Shown: piece after piece, positions 1-4,474 of the stretch
Numbering within the stretch: position 1 is the stretch's first letter
Layout: every line of letters begins with the position of its first letter
Source of the DNA: Candidatus Ethanoperedens thermophilum
GTDB taxonomy: Archaea; Halobacteriota; Methanosarcinia; Methanosarcinales; EX4572-44
DNA: 6,240 nucleotides
Assembly: GCA_012910725.1 (NCBI GenBank)
Contig: WNEG01000060.1
Coordinates: forward strand, 4,347 to 10,586
Reading direction: 5' to 3'
Position numbers and translations under genes: made by a program
Notes under the pieces: generated by a model
What the model was told of the DNA's origin: nothing
The model's input: the letters and a program-made list of their open reading frames with translations, nothing else
The model's database searches: none

Positions 1-828
1 GGGCAACGCAGCGAGACAAAAAATATCTCCTCTCACAAAGCATCTGAAAAAGCCCTCCTCTATGAGATCGTACGCCAGAAAAACGTGCTTCGCCGCGGCA
101 AAACCGTAGTGCAAGAAACACGCCACTTTGATGAGGCACGTGAGATTACAGTAAGCCTTCGAACCAAAGAGGAAGCTCATGATTACCGATATTTCCCTGA
201 ACCAGACCTTGTACCACTTCGGATTGCAGATTTGGCGCCGATGATAAAAGAAACGCTACCAGAACTGCCGGATGCCCAGAGAGAGCGATTCATCGCACAA
301 TATGGCATACAGGAGGAACATGCAAAAACCCTGACCGCTGAATTAAAACTTGCGACATTCTTTGAAGAGGTGCTTTTTAAAGGTGCTGACGTGATGCTTG
401 CCTCCACGTGGATAGCTGACATACTTAAAGGCGAACTTAACTATCGAGGTAAAACCATCGACTCTTTCAGCAAAGCACACTTATTAGAGATACTCTCTCT
501 ACTTGAAAAGAATAAGATCACTGAGAAAAGCGGGATTGAAATCGTAAGAACATTGCTTGATACACAAAACCAGAGTGTTTCTCACATAGTAAAGGAGAAT
601 GGCTTGCTTAGAATAGAGGGCGACGAGGTTATAGAAATGGTGAAACAGGCAGTAGAGGGAAATCAGGATGCTGTAGCAGATTACAAAAACGGTAAAAACG
701 AAGCACTGAACTTTATCGTTGGGGCAGTAATGAAAAAAACCAGGGGCAGAGCAGATCCAAAAAAAGTTAGAGAGCTTATAATACAGCAACTTGGAGAGTG
801 TAACGAAATAACATGCCAGAGTCCGTAA
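1..828 (+). CDS. gatB: Asp-tRNA(Asn)/Glu-tRNA(Gln) amidotransferase subunit B, C-terminal part (5' end outside window)
   Basis: GatB is the kinase and tRNA-binding subunit of the GatCAB complex, which converts misacylated Glu-tRNA(Gln) or Asp-tRNA(Asn) to the correct aminoacyl-tRNA in the cytoplasm. The frame is open from base 1, so the gene enters from outside; 275 residues are visible of the roughly 480-500 usual for the family. The visible start (KNISSHKASEKALLYE, then QETRHFDEAR) and the block KEEAHDYRYFPEPDLVPL are family hallmarks of the catalytic cradle. The rest is the helical domain, ending in the tRNA-binding YqeY-like tail with NFIVGAVMKKTRGRADPKKV followed by RELIIQQLG. The internal Met at base 85 is not the start, because conserved GatB sequence continues upstream of it. 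Nothing looks broken. gatA and gatC are not in the window. In archaea GatCAB mainly serves Asn-tRNA synthesis because GatDE handles Gln; that is family knowledge, not visible here. Confidence 0.97.
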   Translation, partial: GQRSETKNISSHKASEKALLYEIVRQKNVLRRGKTVVQETRHFDEAREITVSLRTKEEAHDYRYFPEPDLVPLRIADLAPMIKETLPELPDAQRERFIAQYGIQEEHAKTLTAELKLATFFEEVLFKGADVMLASTWIADILKGELNYRGKTIDSFSKAHLLEILSLLEKNKITEKSGIEIVRTLLDTQNQSVSHIVKENGLLRIEGDEVIEMVKQAVEGNQDAVADYKNGKNEALNFIVGAVMKKTRGRADPKKVRELIIQQLGECNEITCQSP

Positions 829-865
829 CTCAAAAAGTTGGAAACTTTTATGGATTCAAAGTTAC
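825..865 (+). repeat. Inverted repeats at the gatB stop codon
   Basis: A perfect 7-base inverted repeat, AAAAGTT (833-839) and AACTTTT (843-849) with a 3-base loop, is nested inside GTAACT (825-830) and AGTTAC (860-865). The outer arm overlaps the gatB stop codon. It could fold in the mRNA 3' end. The stem is AT-rich, is followed by no T-run, and archaea rarely use hairpin terminators, so a termination role is only a guess. Confidence 0.3.
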
Positions 866-1031
866 TGGGGTTATTTCATGACGACCTTTCAGGTAACTCA
901 CAAATAATGATTTACCCGGGAACTGTATCATTTTTGTTGAATTTTTAAGACACAGATTTGTACTTGCCAGAATACTGTGTGGTCAACATCATGGCACAGA
1001 AAGGCATTGGGTCAAAACAGGGAATTTAACC

Positions 1032-1083
1032 GCGGAGCCAATCAGAAGGGCGCGAGAGAGAATGTGCCTTTCCAGTTCTCCGC
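1032..1083. other. Nested hairpin, possible structured RNA
   Basis: Two stems are nested. The outer stem is GCGGAG (1032-1037) with CTCCGC (1078-1083). The inner stem is GAAGGGC (1045-1051) with GCCTTTC (1066-1072), seven pairs including one G-T wobble, closing a 14-base purine-rich loop. The strands between the stems are 7 and 5 bases, giving an internal loop. It matches no RNA family that I recognise, and it is not a tRNA because there is no cloverleaf or T-loop motif. It may be a small RNA, part of the neighbouring IS605 debris, or chance. The pairing was found by eye, without an energy calculation. Confidence 0.3.
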
Positions 1084-1163
1084 ACTTCTTTGCAGTTGAG
1101 AAAGGTTATCTCACGATTAACACAAAATTAACCAGTTTGGATAAGCAGCAAAGAAAGAAGAGC

Positions 1164-1300
1164 AGTGACGTCCTCCCCTCCCTGAAGGAAGGGGCTTCCA
1201 ACTTTTCCTTCTTTCTTCTTACGTCCACATCCCCTCTGGTTCGGAGCGCGTTTTGTTGGAAGCCTCTGGAAGGTTCCTGCTTCTTCAATCAGACTCGATC
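1164..1300 (-). mobile_element. IS605/IS1341-type element terminus with omega-RNA-like 3' hairpin
   Basis: On the minus strand this stretch reads GGAAGCCCCTTCC, a TTCA loop, then GGGAGGGG and GGACGTCAC. This is the form of the end that follows tnpB genes in many archaeal IS200/IS605-family elements: a GAAGCC box, a GC-rich hairpin and a GAGGACGTCAC tail. In active elements this end is also the 3' part of the guide RNA (omega RNA or reRNA) used by the TnpB nuclease, the guide being the flanking DNA just past the tail. The hairpin occupies 1175-1194 with one mismatch; the tail ends at about 1165. Bases just below 1165 would be the guide position. Its identity rests on the remembered motif and on the tnpB remnant lying directly upstream on the same strand. 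No tnpA or intact tnpB is present, so the copy cannot move by itself. Confidence 0.6.
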
Positions 1301-1389
1301 CCCTTGCGGGTTACGGAGGTCTTGATCTCCACAGGCACACCGGGGTCGCCCCTCCCTGTTTTACCTGCCAGCTCTTTCTGCCTTGTAGG
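1285..1389 (-). pseudogene. tnpB (IS605 OrfB) C-terminal remnant
   Basis: TnpB is the RNA-guided nuclease of IS605-type elements. A minus-strand frame reads PTRQKELAGKTGRGDPGVPV, then EIKTSV and so on, 34 residues in all before a TGA at 1287-1285. The G-R-G-x-P-x-x-x-P-V-E pattern resembles the tail that follows the RuvC region in archaeal TnpB (GRGTPEFTPVE type). The usual next motif, EEAGT, appears in the next frame from about 1289 downward, continuing to GSPFLQGGEDVT across the terminal hairpin, so a frameshift seems to separate the two parts. All the catalytic body (helical, RuvC and zinc-finger regions) is missing: upstream on this strand, from about 1390 to 1440, is AT-rich DNA with a TATA-like stretch rather than coding sequence. 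I read this as an internally deleted copy keeping only the last tenth of tnpB. The assignment rests on short motifs. Confidence 0.5.
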
Positions 1390-1398
1390 ATAATAATA

Positions 1399-1424
1399 GA
1401 TATGTCTAATAACTATATATGCTT
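1399..1424 (-). promoter_or_regulatory. Possible promoter pointing into the tnpB remnant
   Basis: On the minus strand AAAAAGCATATATAGTTATT contains a TATA-like core (about 1412-1420). Transcription from it would start near 1390 and run through the tnpB remnant to the terminal hairpin, giving an RNA of roughly 220-230 bases. It is assigned by base composition only; the whole stretch is AT-rich, so confidence is low. Confidence 0.25.
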
Positions 1425-1433
1425 TTTGATAAT

Positions 1434-1490
1434 GTGCCAATTCATCCCCCACCGAGCAAGCTCGGAAGGAGACTTCTTGGCTATAAGGTT
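1434..1490 (+). repeat. IS605-type terminal palindrome, copy 1
   Basis: A compound palindrome has an outer stem GCCAA (1436-1440) with TTGGC (1477-1481) and an inner perfect stem CCGAGC (1452-1457) with GCTCGG (1460-1465). The boxes between them, ATTCATCCC and GACTTCTT, are typical of subterminal palindromes of archaeal IS200/IS605 elements. The sequence then continues GGCTATAAGGTTAAA. A second diverged copy lies about 540 bases downstream. It could be the solo end of a lost element, or the far end of the same roughly 330-base deletion derivative whose other end is at 1164. Orientation and exact limits cannot be fixed from one window. Confidence 0.5.
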
Positions 1491-1532
1491 AAATTGTATA
1501 GACGCATTGGCTTCCCTGAATTTGTTAGGGCA

Positions 1533-1552
1533 AGTCATTTATACCCCTGACT
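1533..1552 (+). promoter_or_regulatory. Possible promoter/operator before the DUF5678-like gene
   Basis: A TATA-like TTTATA (1538-1543) lies between the arms of a short palindrome, AGTCA (1533-1537) and TGACT (1548-1552). A start near 1567 would leave a leader of about 70 bases before the GTG at 1637. A palindrome over a TATA box is what an autorepressor site can look like, but 5-base arms are easily found by chance. Confidence 0.25.
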
Positions 1553-1636
1553 AAATAAACGTAACTGTAAAAGTGTATGTGGTACAAATATGCTGACAGA
1601 GGACTGGTAAAATACTTGAGAAGAGGTGTATAAAAA

Positions 1637-1903
1637 GTGAAAATATGGTCTGAAGATAAAGATATGGAAACATACCATGAAATGGAAGAAGAACTTATAA
1701 GAAGGCATCATGGGGAGGTTGCCGTATTCTGCGAGGGAAAACTTATCGCAATAGGTAAGACGATAAAGGAAGCAGTCGAGGCGGCAAAAAAACGAACAGA
1801 AAACAGGAACTTTTTTGTTCGTGAACTTTATACAGTTAAGGAACAAGCTGAGTGTATATTATACCATGTGTGTTCGGTTAAGCAACCAGAGCCTTTCCAT
1901 TAA
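1637..1903 (+). CDS. Small DUF5678-like protein
   Basis: The product has 88 residues and unknown function. The GTG start is chosen because GAGGTG (1623-1628) sits 8 bases upstream, a good ribosome-binding site; the next ATG in frame lies nine codons in and lacks one. The N-terminal third is acidic and helical (MEEELIRRHHGE). The core, residues about 24-65, reads HGEVAVFCEGKLIAIGKTIK, then EAVEAAKK and FFVREL. This is the pattern of archaeal DUF5678 proteins: a beta hairpin (G-E-W-V-A...G-K-V-I-A-x-G), an E-A-x-x-x-A-K helix, and a final F-V-x-x-V/L strand. There is no signal peptide or membrane segment. Family members are small and scattered in archaeal genomes, often near protease or toxin-antitoxin-like genes; none adjoins this one, although an antitoxin-like gene lies 200 bases downstream. 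The family call is from pattern memory and could be wrong; the gene itself looks real. Confidence 0.65.
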   Translation: MKIWSEDKDMETYHEMEEELIRRHHGEVAVFCEGKLIAIGKTIKEAVEAAKKRTENRNFFVRELYTVKEQAECILYHVCSVKQPEPFH

Positions 1904-1973
1904 CTGCTTCCGTTTGATATTTGGATCGCACCCATGATTTAAATATACATCATACAATAATAAAGTTTTCGGT

Positions 1974-2025
1974 GCGGCGATTCATCCCATCACTTTCGGA
2001 AAGGGACTTCTTTCCGGGAAAGTTA
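1974..2025 (+). repeat. IS605-type terminal palindrome, copy 2
   Basis: It shares ATTCATCCC (1980-1988) and GACTTCTT (2005-2012) with copy 1, in the same order and spacing class, and likewise ends in AGTTAAA (compare AGGTTAAA). The inner hairpin is different and weaker: CTTT (1993-1996) with AAAG (2000-2003). The flanks (GGTGCGGCGA before, TTCCGGGAAAG after) no longer pair well, so this copy looks more decayed. No transposase sequence adjoins it. Outside the two boxes the copies are clearly diverged, which argues for separate old insertions rather than a recent duplication. Confidence 0.45.
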
Positions 2026-2105
2026 AAACAACCTCAACACCGGAAGATTTGACAGCCACTTCTTATCACAATTTTTAAGTAGTTAATAAACCATGTTGCC
2101 TAACT

Positions 2106-2306
2106 ATGAAAGTATCTAATTCTGCTGTAACATACAGAGCGCATGATGCCAGGTGGATGACCATTTCTACAGATGAATACGAATCCATGAGAAGGACTAC
2201 AGAGGTTCGATCTGATAGAGACCTCATGGAGCAGATCGAAGAAGGGAAAAGGGACAGTGCCAAAGTTATCGATTTCGAGGAACTTGCGAGCGAAATTGGG
2301 ATTTAA
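2106..2306 (+). CDS. Antitoxin-like small protein (RelB/Phd type), no clear toxin partner
   Basis: The product has 66 residues. The part from residue 17, WMTISTDEYESMRRTTEV, followed by SDRDLMEQIEEGKRD and a tail DFEELASEIGI, has the form of archaeal RelB/Phd-type antitoxins (I-S-x-E-E-Y-E-S-x-x-x-T-x-E-x-x-S-D-x-x-L-M-x-x-I). The acidic C-terminal half is the part that normally wraps the RelE/ParE toxin. The N-terminal DNA-binding part is short and unconvincing (MKVSNSAVTYRAHDAR). ATG at 2106 is the only start after the last in-frame stop that gives this length, but no ribosome-binding site precedes it, so translation may be weak or the true start may be internal. No intact toxin follows. 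A frame overlapping the stop codon reads FKIRLVLK and then hits a stop at 2326, which could be the stub of a lost RelE-like toxin. The gene is probably a solitary or decaying antitoxin. Confidence 0.6.
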   Translation: MKVSNSAVTYRAHDARWMTISTDEYESMRRTTEVRSDRDLMEQIEEGKRDSAKVIDFEELASEIGI

Positions 2307-2406
2307 AATTCGTCTTGTGCTTAAATAGCGCAATTGTAACCATTTTCTCATTGTAATCTATCACATAGATGATTTTGAGCATGATCACCGAGGTCCCAAA
2401 GAAGTT

Positions 2407-2418
2407 AGGAAATATATG
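2407..2418 (+). promoter_or_regulatory. Likely TATA promoter of the lsm-rpl37e-purF cluster
   Basis: AGGAAATATATG combines an A-rich BRE-like flank with a TATA core. Initiation about 25 bases downstream, near 2440, would leave a leader of about 50 bases carrying the GGAG site of lsm. A second TATA-like run, TTATATAA (2467-2473), lies too close: initiation from it would fall at the lsm start codon and discard that site. I prefer the upstream one, with moderate doubt. Confidence 0.4.
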
Positions 2419-2493
2419 GGAAAAACTCAGGTTGGACACATTTTCCAGTTGATGCGGAGTTAAAGTTATATAATGAAAGGAGAATTATACAAT

Positions 2494-2712
2494 ATGGCCA
2501 AAAGACCACTGGACATCCTGAATGATGCTCTTGATTCAAATGTGCTTATAAGACTCAAAGGACAACGAGAGTTCCGTGGACAGCTGCAAGGATATGACAT
2601 GCACATGAATCTGGTGATGGATAATGCTGAGGAGATATTAGCTGATAACTCCATAAAAAAATTTGGGACTATAGTGGTTCGTGGAGACAATATCATATTT
2701 ATCTCCCCTTGA
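2494..2712 (+). CDS. Archaeal Sm-like (Lsm) RNA-binding protein
   Basis: Archaeal Lsm (Sm1/SmAP) proteins form ring-shaped heptamers that bind U-rich RNA and take part in RNA processing and turnover. The product has 72 residues, the normal size, beginning MAKRPLDILNDALDS. The Sm1 motif covers residues 17-48 with the RNA-base pocket D35-M-H37-M-N39; the Sm2 motif is TIVVRGDNIIFIS with R63-G-D-N66. All key residues are present. The ATG at 2494 is chosen over an in-frame ATG at 2473 because it gives the family N-terminus and has GGAG (2479-2482) 11 bases upstream, while the earlier ATG would place that site inside the gene. rpl37e starts 19 bases downstream, the conserved archaeal neighbour, so the two are almost surely cotranscribed. 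The call is secure; the paralogue number (SmAP1 or other) is not assigned. Confidence 0.96.
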   Translation: MAKRPLDILNDALDSNVLIRLKGQREFRGQLQGYDMHMNLVMDNAEEILADNSIKKFGTIVVRGDNIIFISP

Positions 2713-2731
2713 CTAAAAAAAGGTAATCAGC

Positions 2732-2902
2732 ATGACTAAAGGAACTACTTCACAGGGAAAAAGACAAAAGCGCACACACATCAAATGTCGGCGGTGCGGC
2801 AAGGTAGCTTATCATACAAGCAAAAAAGCCTGTTCATCTTGCGGTTTTGGACGAACAAAGCGAATGCGAAACTATAAATGGCAGCGAAGAGTGGAACGTT
2901 AA
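2732..2902 (+). CDS. rpl37e: Large-subunit ribosomal protein L37e
   Basis: L37e (eL37) is a small zinc-binding protein of the archaeal and eukaryotic large ribosomal subunit that contacts 23S rRNA. The product has 56 residues and is easy to overlook because of its size. It begins MTKGTTSQGKRQKRTHIKCR, as usual for the family. A zinc ribbon is formed by C19-x2-C22 and C34-x2-C37 (KCRRCG and CSSCGFG). It ends in a basic tail, RTKRMRNYKWQRR, about one third of the protein being Arg or Lys. AGGT at 2721-2724 lies 7 bases before the ATG. It sits 19 bases after lsm, a pairing conserved widely in archaea, and 51 bases before purF. All four zinc ligands are intact, and the length is normal for archaeal members. 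Confidence 0.96.
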   Translation: MTKGTTSQGKRQKRTHIKCRRCGKVAYHTSKKACSSCGFGRTKRMRNYKWQRRVER

Positions 2903-2953
2903 CTCGTTGTTTAACACCCTGAAAATTCTGTGTGATAAGATTGGGGAATCATA

Positions 2954-4357
2954 TTGCAAGAAGAATGTGGTGTGGCAGGAATTTCTTTTAAAGAAAATTC
3001 CAATAATGCCGCAGCTTCCTTATATTGTGCATTATTCGCGCTTCAGCACAGGGGACAGGAGTCTGCAGGCATCTCTATTTATGATGGAACAACGACACGC
3101 ACAAAAAAAGGCATGGGACTTGTTCCGCAGGCTTTTAGGAAAAATGACATCAACGAACTCTCATCAGCAGTTGGTATAGGGCATGTTAGATATTCTACCA
3201 CCGGGGACTCAAGCATTGAAAATGCCCAACCACTGGTAATTAATTACAAGGATGGAATCCTGTCGTTAGCACATAATGGCAATCTTGTAAACTCGCAGGA
3301 ACTGAGAAGCGGGCTTGAAGCAGAACAACGCATATTTCATTCAGATTCTGACACGGAAGTCATAGCACAGCTTTTTATAAAAGAATTATCGAAAAAAGAT
3401 ATTATCAGTTCCATAAAAGAAATGGTACGGATGCTGGTAGGTTCTTATGCAATCTTAATGCTTATCGGGGACAGGGTGATAGCTTTCCGAGACCCGCTTG
3501 GCATAAAACCACTGTGTATTGGAAAACTTGAGGGTGGATACATCATTGCTTCTGAAAGTTGTGCCATAGATGTCGTTGGAGGTACATGCATCAGAGATGT
3601 TAAACCAGGTGAACTGGTCATCCTGAAGAATGGAGCAATGGAAGCAAGACAATTATACAATTCAAAACACAGCGCTCACTGCATCTTTGAGCACATATAT
3701 TTTGCACGAGCAGACAGCATCCTTGACAGCAAACTCACTTACCAGTCTCGCATAAGGGTCGGTGAAACACTCTATGATGAGCACCCGGTAAACGCAGACA
3801 TTGCATTTCCTGTTCCAGACTCCGGGACCACTTTCGCCATTGGATACGCACATCGCTCAGGCATACAATATCTTGAAGGGTTAATAAAAAACAGATACAG
3901 TGGGCGCACTTTTATCATGCCGGGACAGAATATGCGCGAAGCCGCGGTGCGGCTTAAACTCAACACCATAAAACAAAATATAAAGGGGAAGAGCGTGGTG
4001 ATCGTTGACGACAGCATCGTCAGGGGGACTACTTCCCGCCGCATCGTTGATATGGTGCGGGCAGCAGGGGCAAGAGAAGTGCATGTGCGCATTGGAAGTC
4101 CACCAATCATCGCACCCTGCTACCTTGGAATCAACATGCCAACGCGGCACGAGCTCATAGCTTCTGATAAAACAATTCGCACCATAGAAGCTCTGATCAA
4201 TGCAGACAGCCTTAGATATATCAGCCTCGAAGGACTGATAAAATCTATTGGCATACCAGCAGAGGACTTTTGCACAGGCTGTTTTACCGGCGTATACCCG
4301 GTGGAGATACCAGGTGAACAGTGCACCAGGGCACAGCTTAAAATAACTGAATTTTAA
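2954..4357 (+). CDS. purF: Amidophosphoribosyltransferase (PurF)
   Basis: PurF catalyses the first committed step of purine synthesis: PRPP plus glutamine to phosphoribosylamine, glutamate and pyrophosphate, in the cytoplasm. The product has 467 residues, normal for the Fe-S class. The N-terminal Ntn glutaminase domain has the nucleophile C5 after a four-residue leader (MQEE), then LQHRGQESAG, GHVRYSTTGDSS, HNGNLVN, DSDTEVI and FRDPLGIKPL. The C-terminal phosphoribosyltransferase domain carries the PRPP loop VVIVDDSIVRGTT (348-360). Cysteines C243 (HCIFEHIYFARADS), C389 (APCYLGI), C440 and C443 (CTGCFTGVYP) match the four [4Fe-4S] ligands of the Bacillus enzyme. The leader must be removed for C5 to act. 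The start is TTG with GGGGA (2943-2947) before it; an in-frame stop at 2936-2938 excludes any long extension. It follows rpl37e by 51 bases and is probably in the same operon. Purine nucleotides normally feedback-inhibit the family. Confidence 0.97.
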   Translation: MQEECGVAGISFKENSNNAAASLYCALFALQHRGQESAGISIYDGTTTRTKKGMGLVPQAFRKNDINELSSAVGIGHVRYSTTGDSSIENAQPLVINYKDGILSLAHNGNLVNSQELRSGLEAEQRIFHSDSDTEVIAQLFIKELSKKDIISSIKEMVRMLVGSYAILMLIGDRVIAFRDPLGIKPLCIGKLEGGYIIASESCAIDVVGGTCIRDVKPGELVILKNGAMEARQLYNSKHSAHCIFEHIYFARADSILDSKLTYQSRIRVGETLYDEHPVNADIAFPVPDSGTTFAIGYAHRSGIQYLEGLIKNRYSGRTFIMPGQNMREAAVRLKLNTIKQNIKGKSVVIVDDSIVRGTTSRRIVDMVRAAGAREVHVRIGSPPIIAPCYLGINMPTRHELIASDKTIRTIEALINADSLRYISLEGLIKSIGIPAEDFCTGCFTGVYPVEIPGEQCTRAQLKITEF

Positions 4358-4382
4358 GTCCACCTGCAAATCATGCACACAA

Positions 4383-4391
4383 AATATAAAT
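4383..4391 (+). promoter_or_regulatory. Likely TATA box of the S-layer gene
   Basis: AATATAAAT lies 84-92 bases before the ATG at 4475, in a 117-base gap after purF. Initiation near 4415 would give a leader of about 60 bases, which contains GAGAGGA (4461-4467), a good ribosome-binding site 7 bases before the ATG. A second TATA-like run, TTATAAAAAT (4442-4451), would start transcription at the ATG and bypass that site, so it is less likely the main one. Abundant surface proteins usually have strong private promoters, which fits. Confidence 0.45.
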
Positions 4392-4474
4392 AACACTACA
4401 TACCTATAATTTTTAAAACAATTCGAAATGTATAACTGGACTTATAAAAATAATGATGATGAGAGGATAACGAA

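Noticed and set aside
950..980. ACACAG (950-955) and CTGTGT (975-980) inverted repeat
   Set aside because: Six-base arms around a 19-base unstructured loop in a noncoding gap are expected by chance, and nothing nearby supports a function.
1032..1083. tRNA gene
   Set aside because: The paired stems do not form a cloverleaf, no GTTCRANNC T-loop sequence is present, and the length is too short.
1106..1288. Minus-strand open frame of 60 codons
   Set aside because: It is an out-of-frame reading across the tnpB tail and terminal hairpin. Its start lies at the point where the tnpB frame ends, and its product has no family features.
1062..1325. Plus-strand open frame of 87 codons
   Set aside because: It runs antisense through the IS605 terminal hairpin and the tnpB remnant, has no ribosome-binding site, and its product resembles no protein.
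1434..2025. CRISPR array
   Set aside because: The two palindromic repeats are imperfect, about 540 bases apart and enclose a gene; there are no regularly spaced repeats or cas genes.
2473..2493. ATG at 2473 as the start of the Sm-like gene
   Set aside because: It adds seven residues (MKGELYN) foreign to the family and would put the GGAG ribosome-binding site inside the coding sequence.
2847..3179. Plus-strand open frame of 110 codons
   Set aside because: It overlaps the end of rpl37e and the first 75 codons of purF, both secure, in a different frame.
3881..4396. Minus-strand open frame of 171 codons
   Set aside because: It is the complement of the conserved phosphoribosyltransferase domain of purF; the translation is cysteine- and histidine-rich without any recognisable domain.
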